Source: Diaminobutyricimonas aerilata
GTDB taxonomy: Bacteria; Actinomycetota; Actinomycetes; Actinomycetales; Microbacteriaceae
Reading direction: 5' to 3'
NCBI RefSeq assembly: GCF_002797715.1
Contig: NZ_PGFF01000001.1
Location: 1,387,304-1,451,303, forward strand
Length of the DNA: 64,000 nucleotides
Shown one piece after another: positions 38,175 through 45,708 of this stretch. The notes below the pieces were generated by a model. The model was given only the letters and a program-made list of their open reading frames with translations, ran no database searches and was not told the DNA's origin. How positions within the stretch are numbered: the stretch's first letter is position 1; each line of letters opens with the position of its first letter. A program made the translations under genes and the position numbers.

Positions 38175-38546
38175 CGACGAAGGAGCGTATCGAGACGCCC
38201 ACGATCGACGGGTCCTGACGGTTGCGCCGTCCCCGGTCGCTGAGCCTGTCGAAGCGGGTCGTGCGGGGTGTTCCCTTCGACGGGCTCAGGGAACGTGGTG
38301 CGGCTCGCCCCGCTCGTCGAGTAGCGACGAAGGAGCGTATCGAGACGCCTACGTTCGCTGAGCTTGTCGAAGCGGGTCGTGCGGGGTGTTCCCTTCGACA
38401 GGCTCAGGGAACGGGGTGCGGCTCGCCCCGCTCGTCGAGTAGCGACGAAGGAGCGTATCGAGACGCCTACGTTCGCTGAGCTTGTCGAAGCGGGTCGTGC
38501 GGGGGTGTTCCCTTCGACGGGATCAGGGGACGCGGGCGCCCAGCCG
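38161..38546 (+). repeat. 118-bp tandem repeat block with internal palindromes
   Basis: Two close copies start at 38311 and 38429 (period 118 bp), and a diverged copy starts at 38161. Each holds CGCTCGTCGAGTAGCGACGA at its left end, a GCTGAGC-TTGTCGAAGC half-site, then a palindrome GTTCCCTTCGACAGGCTCAG at 38270, 38388 and 38507. It fills most of the 518-bp gap between gatB and the HNH gene. Open frames inside it repeat with the DNA and are not genes. Confidence 0.85.
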
Positions 38547-38549
38547 CGT

Positions 38550-40016
38550 TCAGGCTGCGCTCGGTGCGTAGGTGGTGCGGATGATCCGTTGCCACTCGGT
38601 CTCGTACCATTCGCGGTCGGGATCGGGTGGGAGTCGTTCGAGGTCGTCGGTGTCCGGCGTTGCGTCGACGGCCGCCTCGGGTGGCGGTGTGCCGTATTCG
38701 AGGAACGGGTCGGTGGTGTGGATGTATCCGAGCGGTGACACCCACTCCAGAACTCCGGGTGCGGGTCCGGCTCGGAGCTCCCATGGGGTGTGGTGTTTCA
38801 GGGTGTGGTGGTGGCGGCAGAGGTGGGCGAGGTTGTCGTGGTCGGTGGTGCCGCCGTGGGCCCAGTCGGTGGTGTGGTCGAGGTCGCAACGGTCGGCGTG
38901 TCGTCCACATCCGGGCGCGCGGCAGGTGCCGTCGCGCAGCCGCAACCAGTCGCGCATCGCGGCGGTGGGCCGGTACCTGGTGCGGCCGAGGGAGAGCATC
39001 GCGCCGGTCTCCGGGTGGGTGAGGATGCGGGTGAAGGAGGGCGCGTCGGCGGTGAGCCGGCGGGCGGTGTCGATGTCGATGGGTCCGAATCCGTCGAGGA
39101 TGGCGGGGTCGGTGGTGTGGCCGAGGAGGGTGAGCGCGGGGACGGTGAGGTGCACGGTGGCGGTGATTCCGGCGGTTCCGGTGGCGTGACCGGTGAGGAG
39201 CAGTTCGGTGAGGGTGTCGGCCATGAGCTGGTTGCGGGTGCGTTCCTCTTCCGGGTCGTTGCGTAGTCCGGTCGCGGTGTTCTCCAGCCGGTTGAGGATG
39301 GCGGTCGCTTCGACGGCGGGGAGGTAGGCGGTCAACCATGCCATCTGGTCGTCGACGTGCTGCACCGACACGTGCCGTGCCTTGGCGGCCTCCCGGTGAC
39401 GTTCGGCGGCGACCTCGGCGGTGATCTTCTGCCGCAGCATCCGCACCCGCGTCTCGAACCTCGCCGGGTTCAGGCGAGGGGCCACCTGCAGCGCCTGTTC
39501 CTCCAGCTCGCGGATCTGCTGCGCGGTGAGCCCGTTGGTGTGGTGGGCCATGGTGTGAGCGTGACGCTCGGAGATGGAGCCGTCGTGGAAGAGGGCGAGC
39601 GTGCCGGGGAGGTGGTCGTGGAGCGCCCACCCGGTCTGCAGGAGATGCTCGGCGGCGCGTTCGGTGATGGTGAGCAGGGCGGCGATCTCGGCGCGGAGGG
39701 AGCGCCATTCCAGGTCTCCCTGTGGACGGAACCTGACCCCGTCCGACGCCGACGGCGCACCGCACGAGACCCGGAGCCGCTCGACCATCGTCATCCGGGC
39801 CGCCGCGGCGATGTTCACCGATCGGTCGATCAGCTGGAGGTCCTCGGCGAGCTCGAACCGCTCAGCCAGAGCGCGCGCCGCAGGCGTCGGCGGGGGATCC
39901 GCGACGGCGGTGCTGCTCTGCTCCATATCTGAAGTCGACCAGCAGCCACCGACATTCGACGGCGCTGGAACGGCAGCTCCGTCGACCGCGGATCCGGTGG
40001 TGCTGCTCTGCTCCAT
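38550..40016 (-). CDS. DUF222/HNH endonuclease-domain protein (13E12-type)
   Basis: This 488-residue protein is a family present in many copies in actinobacteria and related to the mycobacterial REP13E12 proteins. The N-terminal two thirds is DUF222 (helical, ERAAEHLLQTGWALHDHL and ERHAHTMAHHTNGL). The C-terminal HNH nuclease domain reads CRAPGCGRHADRCDLDHTTD, then NLAHLCRHHHTLKHH, with zinc-type cysteines and the Asp-His, Asn and His of the active site. A second in-frame ATG at 39926 lies in a duplicate of the start region and would give 458 residues. The role is unproven; mobility is inferred from the family and the flanking repeats. Confidence 0.85.
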   Translation of the reverse strand: MEQSSTTGSAVDGAAVPAPSNVGGCWSTSDMEQSSTAVADPPPTPAARALAERFELAEDLQLIDRSVNIAAAARMTMVERLRVSCGAPSASDGVRFRPQGDLEWRSLRAEIAALLTITERAAEHLLQTGWALHDHLPGTLALFHDGSISERHAHTMAHHTNGLTAQQIRELEEQALQVAPRLNPARFETRVRMLRQKITAEVAAERHREAAKARHVSVQHVDDQMAWLTAYLPAVEATAILNRLENTATGLRNDPEEERTRNQLMADTLTELLLTGHATGTAGITATVHLTVPALTLLGHTTDPAILDGFGPIDIDTARRLTADAPSFTRILTHPETGAMLSLGRTRYRPTAAMRDWLRLRDGTCRAPGCGRHADRCDLDHTTDWAHGGTTDHDNLAHLCRHHHTLKHHTPWELRAGPAPGVLEWVSPLGYIHTTDPFLEYGTPPPEAAVDATPDTDDLERLPPDPDREWYETEWQRIIRTTYAPSAA

Positions 40017-40047
40017 ACCCCCACGAGACCAGCAACCACCGACATTC
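39909..40047 (-). repeat. Direct duplication of the HNH gene start region
   Basis: Near-identical 49-bp copies at 39909-39957 and 39999-40047 (period 90 bp) each contain an upstream GGTGG-TGCTGGTC motif and an ATG followed by codons for EQSST. Both ATGs are in the same frame. Confidence 0.85.
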
Positions 40048-40062
40048 CGGGTGCCTCGTGAT

Positions 40063-40127
40063 GCTCCCTTCGACAGGCTCAGGGAGCGGGGTCGTGCGGG
40101 GTGCTCCCTTCGACAGGCTCAGGGAGC
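40063..40127. repeat. Two copies of the 25-bp palindrome
   Basis: Identical hairpin-forming copies at 40063-40087 and 40103-40127 (40-bp period) have arms GCTCCCT/AGGGAGC. They belong to the same family as the elements at 38270-38531 and 48740-48764. Confidence 0.85.
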
Positions 40128-40151
40128 GGAACATGGGCTCAGGGCGCGCGA

Positions 40152-41564
40152 TCAGGTGAGCTCGGCGCCGCTCTCCCGTTGCTGCAGGAGCGCACGCGCG
40201 GCCGAGCCGATGATGGCGCTGTACGTCGGGTAGGCGAAGCGCACCCCGGCGAGGGTCGACACGTCGACGCCGGCGGCCATCGCGGTGGTGACGGACTGGA
40301 TCACCTCGATCGCGTTCTCGCCAACGGCGTGCGCGCCGAGCAGCAGCTCGCGGCGTCCGTCGGAGATGAGCTTGAGGAACCCCTCCTCGCGAGCGTCGAT
40401 CACCGCGCGGTCGAGCTCCGCGTACGGCACCGTCGCGACGACGCACGCGACATCGCGGTCCCTGACTTCCGCCTCCGAGAGTCCCACCCCCGCGTAGTCC
40501 GGATCGGTGAAGCCGCCCGCGGGCAGCAGGTGGTGCGGGGTGCGCCGGTTCGCGCCGAGCACGGCGTTCTCCGCCGCGGCCTCGCCCTCGAACTGGGCCG
40601 CCTGCACGAGCATGTCGCGCCCGGTGATGTCGCCGACGGCGAAGATGTGGGGCACGGAGGTGCGGAAGTAGCGGTCGGTGCGGATGGCGGACCGTTCCGT
40701 CTCGACGCCCGTGTTCTCCAAGCCGAGGTCGTCGACGTTGCCGGGCCAGCCGGCAGCCATGATCACCGCGTCGTACTCGGCCGACAGGTCGGCGTCGTCC
40801 GCGCGCCAGGCGAGCCGGATCGATCCGTCGTCGGTGCGCTCCAATCCGCTCACGGTCTCGATGCCCGCCTGCACCCGCACGCCGCGGGCGGTGAACGCGG
40901 CGCTGACGGCGTCGGAGATGGAGGCGTCGGAGGCCATGAGGATGCGTGGCGCGACTTCCAGCAGGGTCACCTCGGACCCGAAGGCATTGAGCACCGTGAC
41001 GAGCTGCGCCCCGGTGTTGCCGGCACCGATCACGGCCACGCGGCCCGGCAGGTCCGGGAGGTTCAGTACGTCTTCGGGCAGCAGTGCGAGCTCGTTCCCG
41101 GGCACGGGGAGGCGCCGGGAGTGGCCTCCCACGCAGACCAGGATCGATCCCGCCGTCACGCGACGGCCGCTGTCGAGCTCGAGCGTGCTGTCGTCCACGA
41201 AGCGGGCGCGCCCCTCCTGCACGAGGTGGACGCCCGCCGCGGCGAACCGCTCGGCCTCCCGCTTGATCCCGCGCACGGCGTGGACCCGCTCGTGGACGCG
41301 CTGCACCGTCGCCGCCCAATCCACGCGGGGGCTGTTGACCACGATGCCCGCCTCGGCCGCGTCGCGCGTCTCGCGCACCAGGCGCGCGGTCTTCGCGAGC
41401 ACCCGCGTGGGCACACACCCCGTGTTGACGCACGTGCCCCCGGTGAGGCCGGCCTCGAACACGACGACGCTCGCCCCGAGCTCGCGCGCGCGGAGCGCCG
41501 CAGCCGTGCCGGCCGGACCCGATCCGATCACGGCGACGTCGTAGTGGTCGGCGGTCTGCGACAT
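40152..41564 (-). CDS. Pyridine nucleotide-disulfide reductase family flavoprotein (variant)
   Basis: This 470-residue FAD enzyme is of the dihydrolipoamide/mercuric reductase type. It has the FAD loop VIGSGPAGTAAA, the redox disulfide in GGTCVNTGCVPTR (C45, C50), the NAD(P) loop VAVIGAGNTGAQL and the second FAD motif HIFAVGDITGRD. In place of the usual C-terminal AHPTLSE-type His-Glu dyad it reads FAYPTYSAI, so the base that activates the dithiol is missing. It may reduce a small molecule or quinone rather than a disulfide substrate. The start was placed at the ATG just before the FAD domain. Confidence 0.88.
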   Translation of the reverse strand: MSQTADHYDVAVIGSGPAGTAAALRARELGASVVVFEAGLTGGTCVNTGCVPTRVLAKTARLVRETRDAAEAGIVVNSPRVDWAATVQRVHERVHAVRGIKREAERFAAAGVHLVQEGRARFVDDSTLELDSGRRVTAGSILVCVGGHSRRLPVPGNELALLPEDVLNLPDLPGRVAVIGAGNTGAQLVTVLNAFGSEVTLLEVAPRILMASDASISDAVSAAFTARGVRVQAGIETVSGLERTDDGSIRLAWRADDADLSAEYDAVIMAAGWPGNVDDLGLENTGVETERSAIRTDRYFRTSVPHIFAVGDITGRDMLVQAAQFEGEAAAENAVLGANRRTPHHLLPAGGFTDPDYAGVGLSEAEVRDRDVACVVATVPYAELDRAVIDAREEGFLKLISDGRRELLLGAHAVGENAIEVIQSVTTAMAAGVDVSTLAGVRFAYPTYSAIIGSAARALLQQRESGAELT

Positions 41565-41700
41565 GAGCGCTCCCAGGGTCGGCGCGACCGCACGGTCACG
41601 CTGCGGGCGACCCGACATCCGGGTCGTCGTCACTGTATCGAGCGCACCCGAGGCATGCCGGAGCATCGCAGCCGATGCACCGGGAGGAGCGGCGACCGGG

Positions 41701-42603
41701 TCAGCGGAGGTCGCGCATCCGCTTCTCCGCGTCGTCCACGGCGGTGCGCGCGTCGTCCAGTTCGCGTGCGGCGTCGTCGCGGGTGCCGCGCAAGCGGCGG
41801 GTCTCGCGGTCGAGGGTCGCGAGGTCGTCCTCGAGCTCGGCCAGACGCTGCTCGAGCTCTCGCCGTTCCTCGTCGATGCGGGTGCGGCGTCGTTCGGACT
41901 GCTCGAGTCGCTTGTCGAGTCCGGAGAGCTCGGCCTCGGCATCGTCGGCCCGCTGTTGCGCCTCCTCGAGCGCGTCCCGCGCGGCGGCGCGTTCGCGAGC
42001 GCGTTCCCGTTCGGCGCGCTCCGCGTCGTCGGAGTCCGAGGAGGACGAGGCGCGACGGGTCCGGGTCGTCGGCGTCGTCGAATCGCCCCCCGCGAGCGCA
42101 CCCGAGAGGTCCACCGATTCGAATCCGGTCGACGTGAGGCTGCGCACGAGCCGGCCGGTCCCGACCGCGGCCGCCGCATCCGGGTCTGCGAGGGCCGCCT
42201 GAAGCGTCTGCTCGACCTCCTCGATCGCCCCGCCGCTGACGCGATGACCGAGGTCGGCGCCGACCGAGGCGGCTTCCCGGCCGAGCGCGCCGATGAGCTT
42301 GCGTCGCTGTGCCCCGAGAGTGCGCATCGTCTCGCTGTCGAGGTCGTCCTGAGCCCGGCGGAGCGTCTCCCCGAGCTGCAACAGCTGGTCGAACTGATCC
42401 CGGCGGTGCCGCACGAACATGTTGACCGTCCACGCCGCCGCCGACGGTTTCGTCAGCTTCGAGACGCGCTGTGCGAGCCCGCGATCCTCCGCGCGCACCT
42501 CCTTGGCGCGCGCGTTCCGTTCGCTCGTGAAGTCGTCGAGCGGCAGGGCGTACAGCTCGTCGGCGATCGCGGTGAGCGCGTCATCCGGGGCGTCGTCGGG
42601 CAC
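41701..42603 (-). CDS. Conserved actinobacterial coiled-coil protein, function unknown
   Basis: This 300-residue cytoplasmic protein has a conserved-looking helical N-terminal half with LYALPLDDFTSERNARAKE and LTKPSAAAWTVNMFVRH. The C-terminal third (from about residue 190) is a strongly charged coiled coil rich in Glu/Arg/Asp (LDKRLEQSERRRTRIDEE). Similar proteins of unknown role occur in other actinomycetes. TAGCAT lies 6 nt before the GTG start, supporting a leaderless transcript. Confidence 0.75.
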   Translation of the reverse strand: MPDDAPDDALTAIADELYALPLDDFTSERNARAKEVRAEDRGLAQRVSKLTKPSAAAWTVNMFVRHRRDQFDQLLQLGETLRRAQDDLDSETMRTLGAQRRKLIGALGREAASVGADLGHRVSGGAIEEVEQTLQAALADPDAAAAVGTGRLVRSLTSTGFESVDLSGALAGGDSTTPTTRTRRASSSSDSDDAERAERERARERAAARDALEEAQQRADDAEAELSGLDKRLEQSERRRTRIDEERRELEQRLAELEDDLATLDRETRRLRGTRDDAARELDDARTAVDDAEKRMRDLR

Positions 42604-42609
42604 GCTCGA

Positions 42610-42615
42610 ATGCTA
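42610..42615 (-). promoter_or_regulatory. Candidate leaderless -10 (TAGCAT)
   Basis: It lies 6 nt before the GTG at 42603 on the minus strand. Confidence 0.5.
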
Positions 42616-42655
42616 GCCCGCACCGCCGGAATGCGGCCGTGGCGTCAGGGGGCGG

Positions 42656-43675
42656 TCAGCGCCAACCGAGTGCGGGGGCGATATCGCGCACGATCGTGCC
42701 GAGCAGGTGCGCGTTGTACTCGACCCCGAGCTGATTCGGCACCGTGAGCAACAGGGTGTCGGCATCGGCGACCGCTGTGTCTTCGGCGAGCTCGCGGACG
42801 AGCTGCTCCGGTTCGCCGACGTAGCTCTTTCCGAACCGGGCGAGCCCGCCGTCGAGCCAGCCGACCTGATCCTCCCGGTCCTCCGACCGTCCGCCGAAGT
42901 ACCTGCGGTCCTCGTCCGTCGTGATCGGCAGGATGCTGCGACTCACCGAGATCCGCGGGGTGCGCTCGTGTCCGGCCTCGCGCCACGCGTCGCGGTACAT
43001 TGCGATCTGCTCCGACTGGAGCTCGTGGAACGGCACACCCGTGTCTTCGGTGAGCAGCGTCGAGCTCATCAGGTTCATGCCCTGCTCGGCGGTCCACACC
43101 GCCGTGGCGCGGGTGCCGGCGCCCCACCAGATCCGGTCCGAGAGGCCGGGGGACTGCGGCTGGATGGGCAGCGCGCCGGTGGCCCCTCCGGTCATCTGCG
43201 GGTTCGCCTGCGCGAGGCCCGCCCCGGCGATCGCCGCGCGGAAGAGCTCCGTGTGCGCCCGGGCGAGGTCGGCGTCGGTCATGCCCTCGGGAGGCACGTG
43301 CCCGAACGTCTCAGAGCCGCGGAGCGCCGTCTCGGGTGAGCCGCGGCTCACGCCGAGCTGCAGGCGCCCGCCGCTCAGCAGATCCGTGGCCGCCGCCTCC
43401 TCGGCCATGTACAGCGGGTTCTCGTAGCGCATGTCGATGACGCCGGTGCCGATCTCGATGCGGCTCGTGCGGGCGGCCATCGCGGCGAGCAGCGGGAACG
43501 GCGACGCGAGCTGCCGGGCGAAGTGGTGGACGCGCACGAACGCCCCGTCCGCGCCGAGCTCCTCCGCGGCGACCGCGAGCTCGACGCTCTGCAGGAGGGC
43601 GTCCGCCGCGGTGCGTGTGCGCGAGCCGGGCACCGGCTGCCAGTGGCCGAAGGAGAGGAACCCGAGCTTCTTCAT
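42656..43675 (-). CDS. LLM-class flavin-dependent oxidoreductase
   Basis: This 339-residue bacterial-luciferase-like enzyme (TIM barrel, F420 or FMN) probably oxidises an organic substrate. It shows LGFLSFGHWQPVPGSRT at the start, IEIGTGVIDMRYENPLYMAE and LQLGVSRGSPE. The start is set at ATG-AAA-AAG directly before the conserved strand; ATG at 43705 would add ten residues and lie 5 nt after the metallopeptidase stop. It is probably co-transcribed with the upstream peptidase gene. The substrate is unknown. Confidence 0.88.
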   Translation of the reverse strand: MKKLGFLSFGHWQPVPGSRTRTAADALLQSVELAVAAEELGADGAFVRVHHFARQLASPFPLLAAMAARTSRIEIGTGVIDMRYENPLYMAEEAAATDLLSGGRLQLGVSRGSPETALRGSETFGHVPPEGMTDADLARAHTELFRAAIAGAGLAQANPQMTGGATGALPIQPQSPGLSDRIWWGAGTRATAVWTAEQGMNLMSSTLLTEDTGVPFHELQSEQIAMYRDAWREAGHERTPRISVSRSILPITTDEDRRYFGGRSEDREDQVGWLDGGLARFGKSYVGEPEQLVRELAEDTAVADADTLLLTVPNQLGVEYNAHLLGTIVRDIAPALGWR

Positions 43676-43710
43676 GCCCGGTGCAGCGTCTCGATACGTG
43701 CGCATATTCC

Positions 43711-44586
43711 CTAGAGGTCGTCGCCCGGCACCGAGAACGTGTCGCAGGCCGTGCGTCCCTGCTCCCGCCCGATGGTGAACCAACGCTGCCGCATCTCGCT
43801 CGAGCCGTGCGTCCAGGTCTCCGGCTGCACCTGCCCGGTCGTCGCCTCCTGGATGCGGTCGTCGCCCACCGCCGACGCCGCGCTGAGCGCGTCGGCGATC
43901 TCCGCCGGAGTCGGCGGCTTCAACAGGGGCGTGCTGTTCTCATCGAGCGTGTTCTCCGCTCCGGCCACCCACGCGCCGGCGAAGCAGTCGGCCTGCAGCT
44001 CGAGCCGCACGCCGTCGGAGGCGGGGCCGGTCTCGCTGCGGTCCAACCCGTCCATCGCGCCGGTGATGTTCGAGATGTGGTGCCCCCACTCGTGGGCGAC
44101 GACGTACAGCTGCGCGAGCGATCCCCCGGAGGCGCCGAACCGTCCGCTCAGTTCCGCGTAGAACGACGTGTCGATGTACACGGACTGGTCGGGTGGGCAG
44201 TAGAACGGGCCGACCGCGCTCGTCGCGCTGCCGCAACCGGTGTTCGTCGCCTGTTCGAACAGGATGAGCTGCGGCTGCACGTACTGCTGCCCGAGCTGCT
44301 CGGACCAGAACGCGTCGAGGGAGTCGGCGGCGCCGACCATCCGGCACTCGACGAGCTCGTTGGCGTCCCGTCCGGTGTCGCACTGCTCCAGGCTCGTGTC
44401 CGTGCCGCCGCCGGAGCCGCCCACGGGTGCGCCGCCGACGAGTCCGCTCAGATCGACACCGAGCAGCTGGCCGACGAGGAGGATGGCGATCACGCCGAGT
44501 CCGCCGCCACCCACGGCGATCCCGGCGTTGCGTCCGCGCTTGCTCGTGCGGCTGCGACCGATGCGCGCGTCGTCGTTGAAGGTCAT
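43711..44586 (-). CDS. YpfJ/KPN_02809-family neutral zinc metallopeptidase
   Basis: This is a 291-residue membrane-anchored peptidase. It begins MTFNDDARI, then has a Gly-rich transmembrane segment at about residues 25-45, then an extracytoplasmic domain with the zinc site VVAHEWGHHISNITG (H-E-x-G-H, about residue 165) and downstream ELQADCFAGAW with the third ligand. The ATG at 44586 was chosen over GTG at 44595 because the family start MTFN matches and TACGGT lies 7 nt upstream. The biological substrate is not known. Confidence 0.9.
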   Translation of the reverse strand: MTFNDDARIGRSRTSKRGRNAGIAVGGGGLGVIAILLVGQLLGVDLSGLVGGAPVGGSGGGTDTSLEQCDTGRDANELVECRMVGAADSLDAFWSEQLGQQYVQPQLILFEQATNTGCGSATSAVGPFYCPPDQSVYIDTSFYAELSGRFGASGGSLAQLYVVAHEWGHHISNITGAMDGLDRSETGPASDGVRLELQADCFAGAWVAGAENTLDENSTPLLKPPTPAEIADALSAASAVGDDRIQEATTGQVQPETWTHGSSEMRQRWFTIGREQGRTACDTFSVPGDDL

Positions 44587-44593
44587 GCCGCTC

Positions 44594-44599
44594 ACCGTA
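44594..44599 (-). promoter_or_regulatory. Candidate leaderless -10 (TACGGT)
   Basis: It lies 7 nt before the ATG at 44586. It decides that start over the in-frame GTG at 44595, which would overlap the hexamer. Confidence 0.45.
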
Positions 44600-44705
44600 G
44601 GGAACGACGCGCGCGCGTGCGTGTCGCATCCGGGGTTCTGTCAGGGGAACGCCGACGCTACTGTGTGCGGGAACCGCATCGAGGCGGTCGGAGGGAGAGT
44701 CACCT

Positions 44706-45182
44706 GTGGCGATCGAGATCACCCCGTTCCTGTGGTTCGACGGGCGGCTGGACGAGGCCGTCGAGCTCTACACCGAGACCTTCGAGGGCACTCGGGTGCT
44801 CGAGCGGCAGCGGTACCCCGAAGGCGCACCGGTGAACGCGGGCAAGACGATGTCGGTGACGATCGAGCTCACCGGCCGGGTGGTCACGCTGTTCGACGGC
44901 GGCCCCGGACATCCGCAGACCGAGGCGTTCTCGCTCATGGTGCGGTGCGACACCCAGGACGAGGTCGACCGGTACTGGGATCGCCTCACGAGCAACGGGG
45001 GAGCCGAGAGCATGTGCGGGTGGCTCCTCGATCCGTTCGGGGTGTCGTGGCAGATCGTCCCGGCCGAGTTGCCCGGGCTGTTGCAGCACCCGGATCCCGC
45101 CGCGGCACACCGGGTGATGACGGCGATGCTGGGGATGCGCAAGCTCGACGTGGGTGCGCTCAAGGCGGCCGCCGCCGGGTGA
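44706..45182 (+). CDS. PhnB-like VOC-superfamily protein
   Basis: This 158-residue protein of the glyoxalase/3-demethylubiquinone-methyltransferase-like (PhnB) group has a paired beta-alpha-beta-beta-beta fold. It has ITPFLWFDGRLDEAVELYTE at the start, VTLFDGGPGHPQTEAFSLMV and GWLLDPFGVSWQIVP, the family signatures. A GGAGGGA site precedes the GTG. The stop overlaps the next start (GTGA). Activity is unassigned; these proteins are often of unknown substrate. Confidence 0.9.
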   Translation: MAIEITPFLWFDGRLDEAVELYTETFEGTRVLERQRYPEGAPVNAGKTMSVTIELTGRVVTLFDGGPGHPQTEAFSLMVRCDTQDEVDRYWDRLTSNGGAESMCGWLLDPFGVSWQIVPAELPGLLQHPDPAAAHRVMTAMLGMRKLDVGALKAAAAG

Positions 45183-45676
45183 CCGACACCGAGGCGCGTC
45201 AGCGGTGGGTGGTCGACCACCTCGACCTGCGGGGCACGGAGCGCGTGCTCGAATTCGGTTGCGGACCGGGCGTCGCGGCGGCGCTCGCCGCCGGCCGCCT
45301 CGCCCGCGGCTCGCTGCTCGCGGTCGACCGGTCCCCGGTCGCCGTCGCACGTGCCCGCGCACGCATCGGCGACGTTCCGCACGCGACGATCGAGCAGACG
45401 GCGCTCGCCGACCTCTCCACACCGGAGCCGTTCGACGTGGCCTTCGGGGTCGACGTCAACGTCTTCTGGACGGGCACCGCGCACGCCGAGTGCGACGCGC
45501 TCGCCCGCCTGCTGCGGCCGGGCGGACGCCTCGCCCTGTGCTTCTCCCTCGGCCCGACGGGGGCCGACCGCATCGTGCCGAGGGTCAGGGCGGCGCTCGC
45601 CGGACATCCCTTCACCGAGCCGACCGTCAGCGAGGGGCCGGGCCTCCTCGCGGTCGACGCGGTGCGCCGACCCTGA
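45179..45676 (+). CDS. Class I SAM-dependent methyltransferase
   Basis: This 165-residue small methyltransferase has motif I, VLEFGCGPGVAAALAA, soon after the start, the acidic end of strand beta-2 in LLAVDRSPVAVARA, and ARLLRPGGRLALCFS as motif III. The GTG start overlaps the VOC gene stop, so the two are translated together. The substrate is unknown. Confidence 0.85.
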   Translation: MTDTEARQRWVVDHLDLRGTERVLEFGCGPGVAAALAAGRLARGSLLAVDRSPVAVARARARIGDVPHATIEQTALADLSTPEPFDVAFGVDVNVFWTGTAHAECDALARLLRPGGRLALCFSLGPTGADRIVPRVRAALAGHPFTEPTVSEGPGLLAVDAVRRP

Positions 45677-45696
45677 CGGCGCGTGCGCCTAACCGA

Positions 45697-45702
45697 TACG
45701 GT
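45697..45702 (+). promoter_or_regulatory. Candidate leaderless -10 (TACGGT)
   Basis: It lies 6 nt before the ATG at 45709. Confidence 0.5.
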
Positions 45703-45708
45703 GGGGCG

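Noticed and set aside
38161-38546. Possible CRISPR array
   Set aside because: Only two or three units of 118 bp are present, with no short direct repeats separated by unique spacers and no cas genes.
38222-38738. Open frames reading repeated peptides (LSKRVVRGVPFD and similar) on the plus strand
   Set aside because: They are translations of the 118-bp tandem repeat, recur with its period, and run antisense into the HNH gene. No start site or family is supported.
43676-43783. N-terminal extension of the LLM oxidoreductase
   Set aside because: The extra residues overlap the metallopeptidase 3' end and do not match the family start, which begins at the ATG at 43675. The ATG at 43705 remains a weaker alternative.
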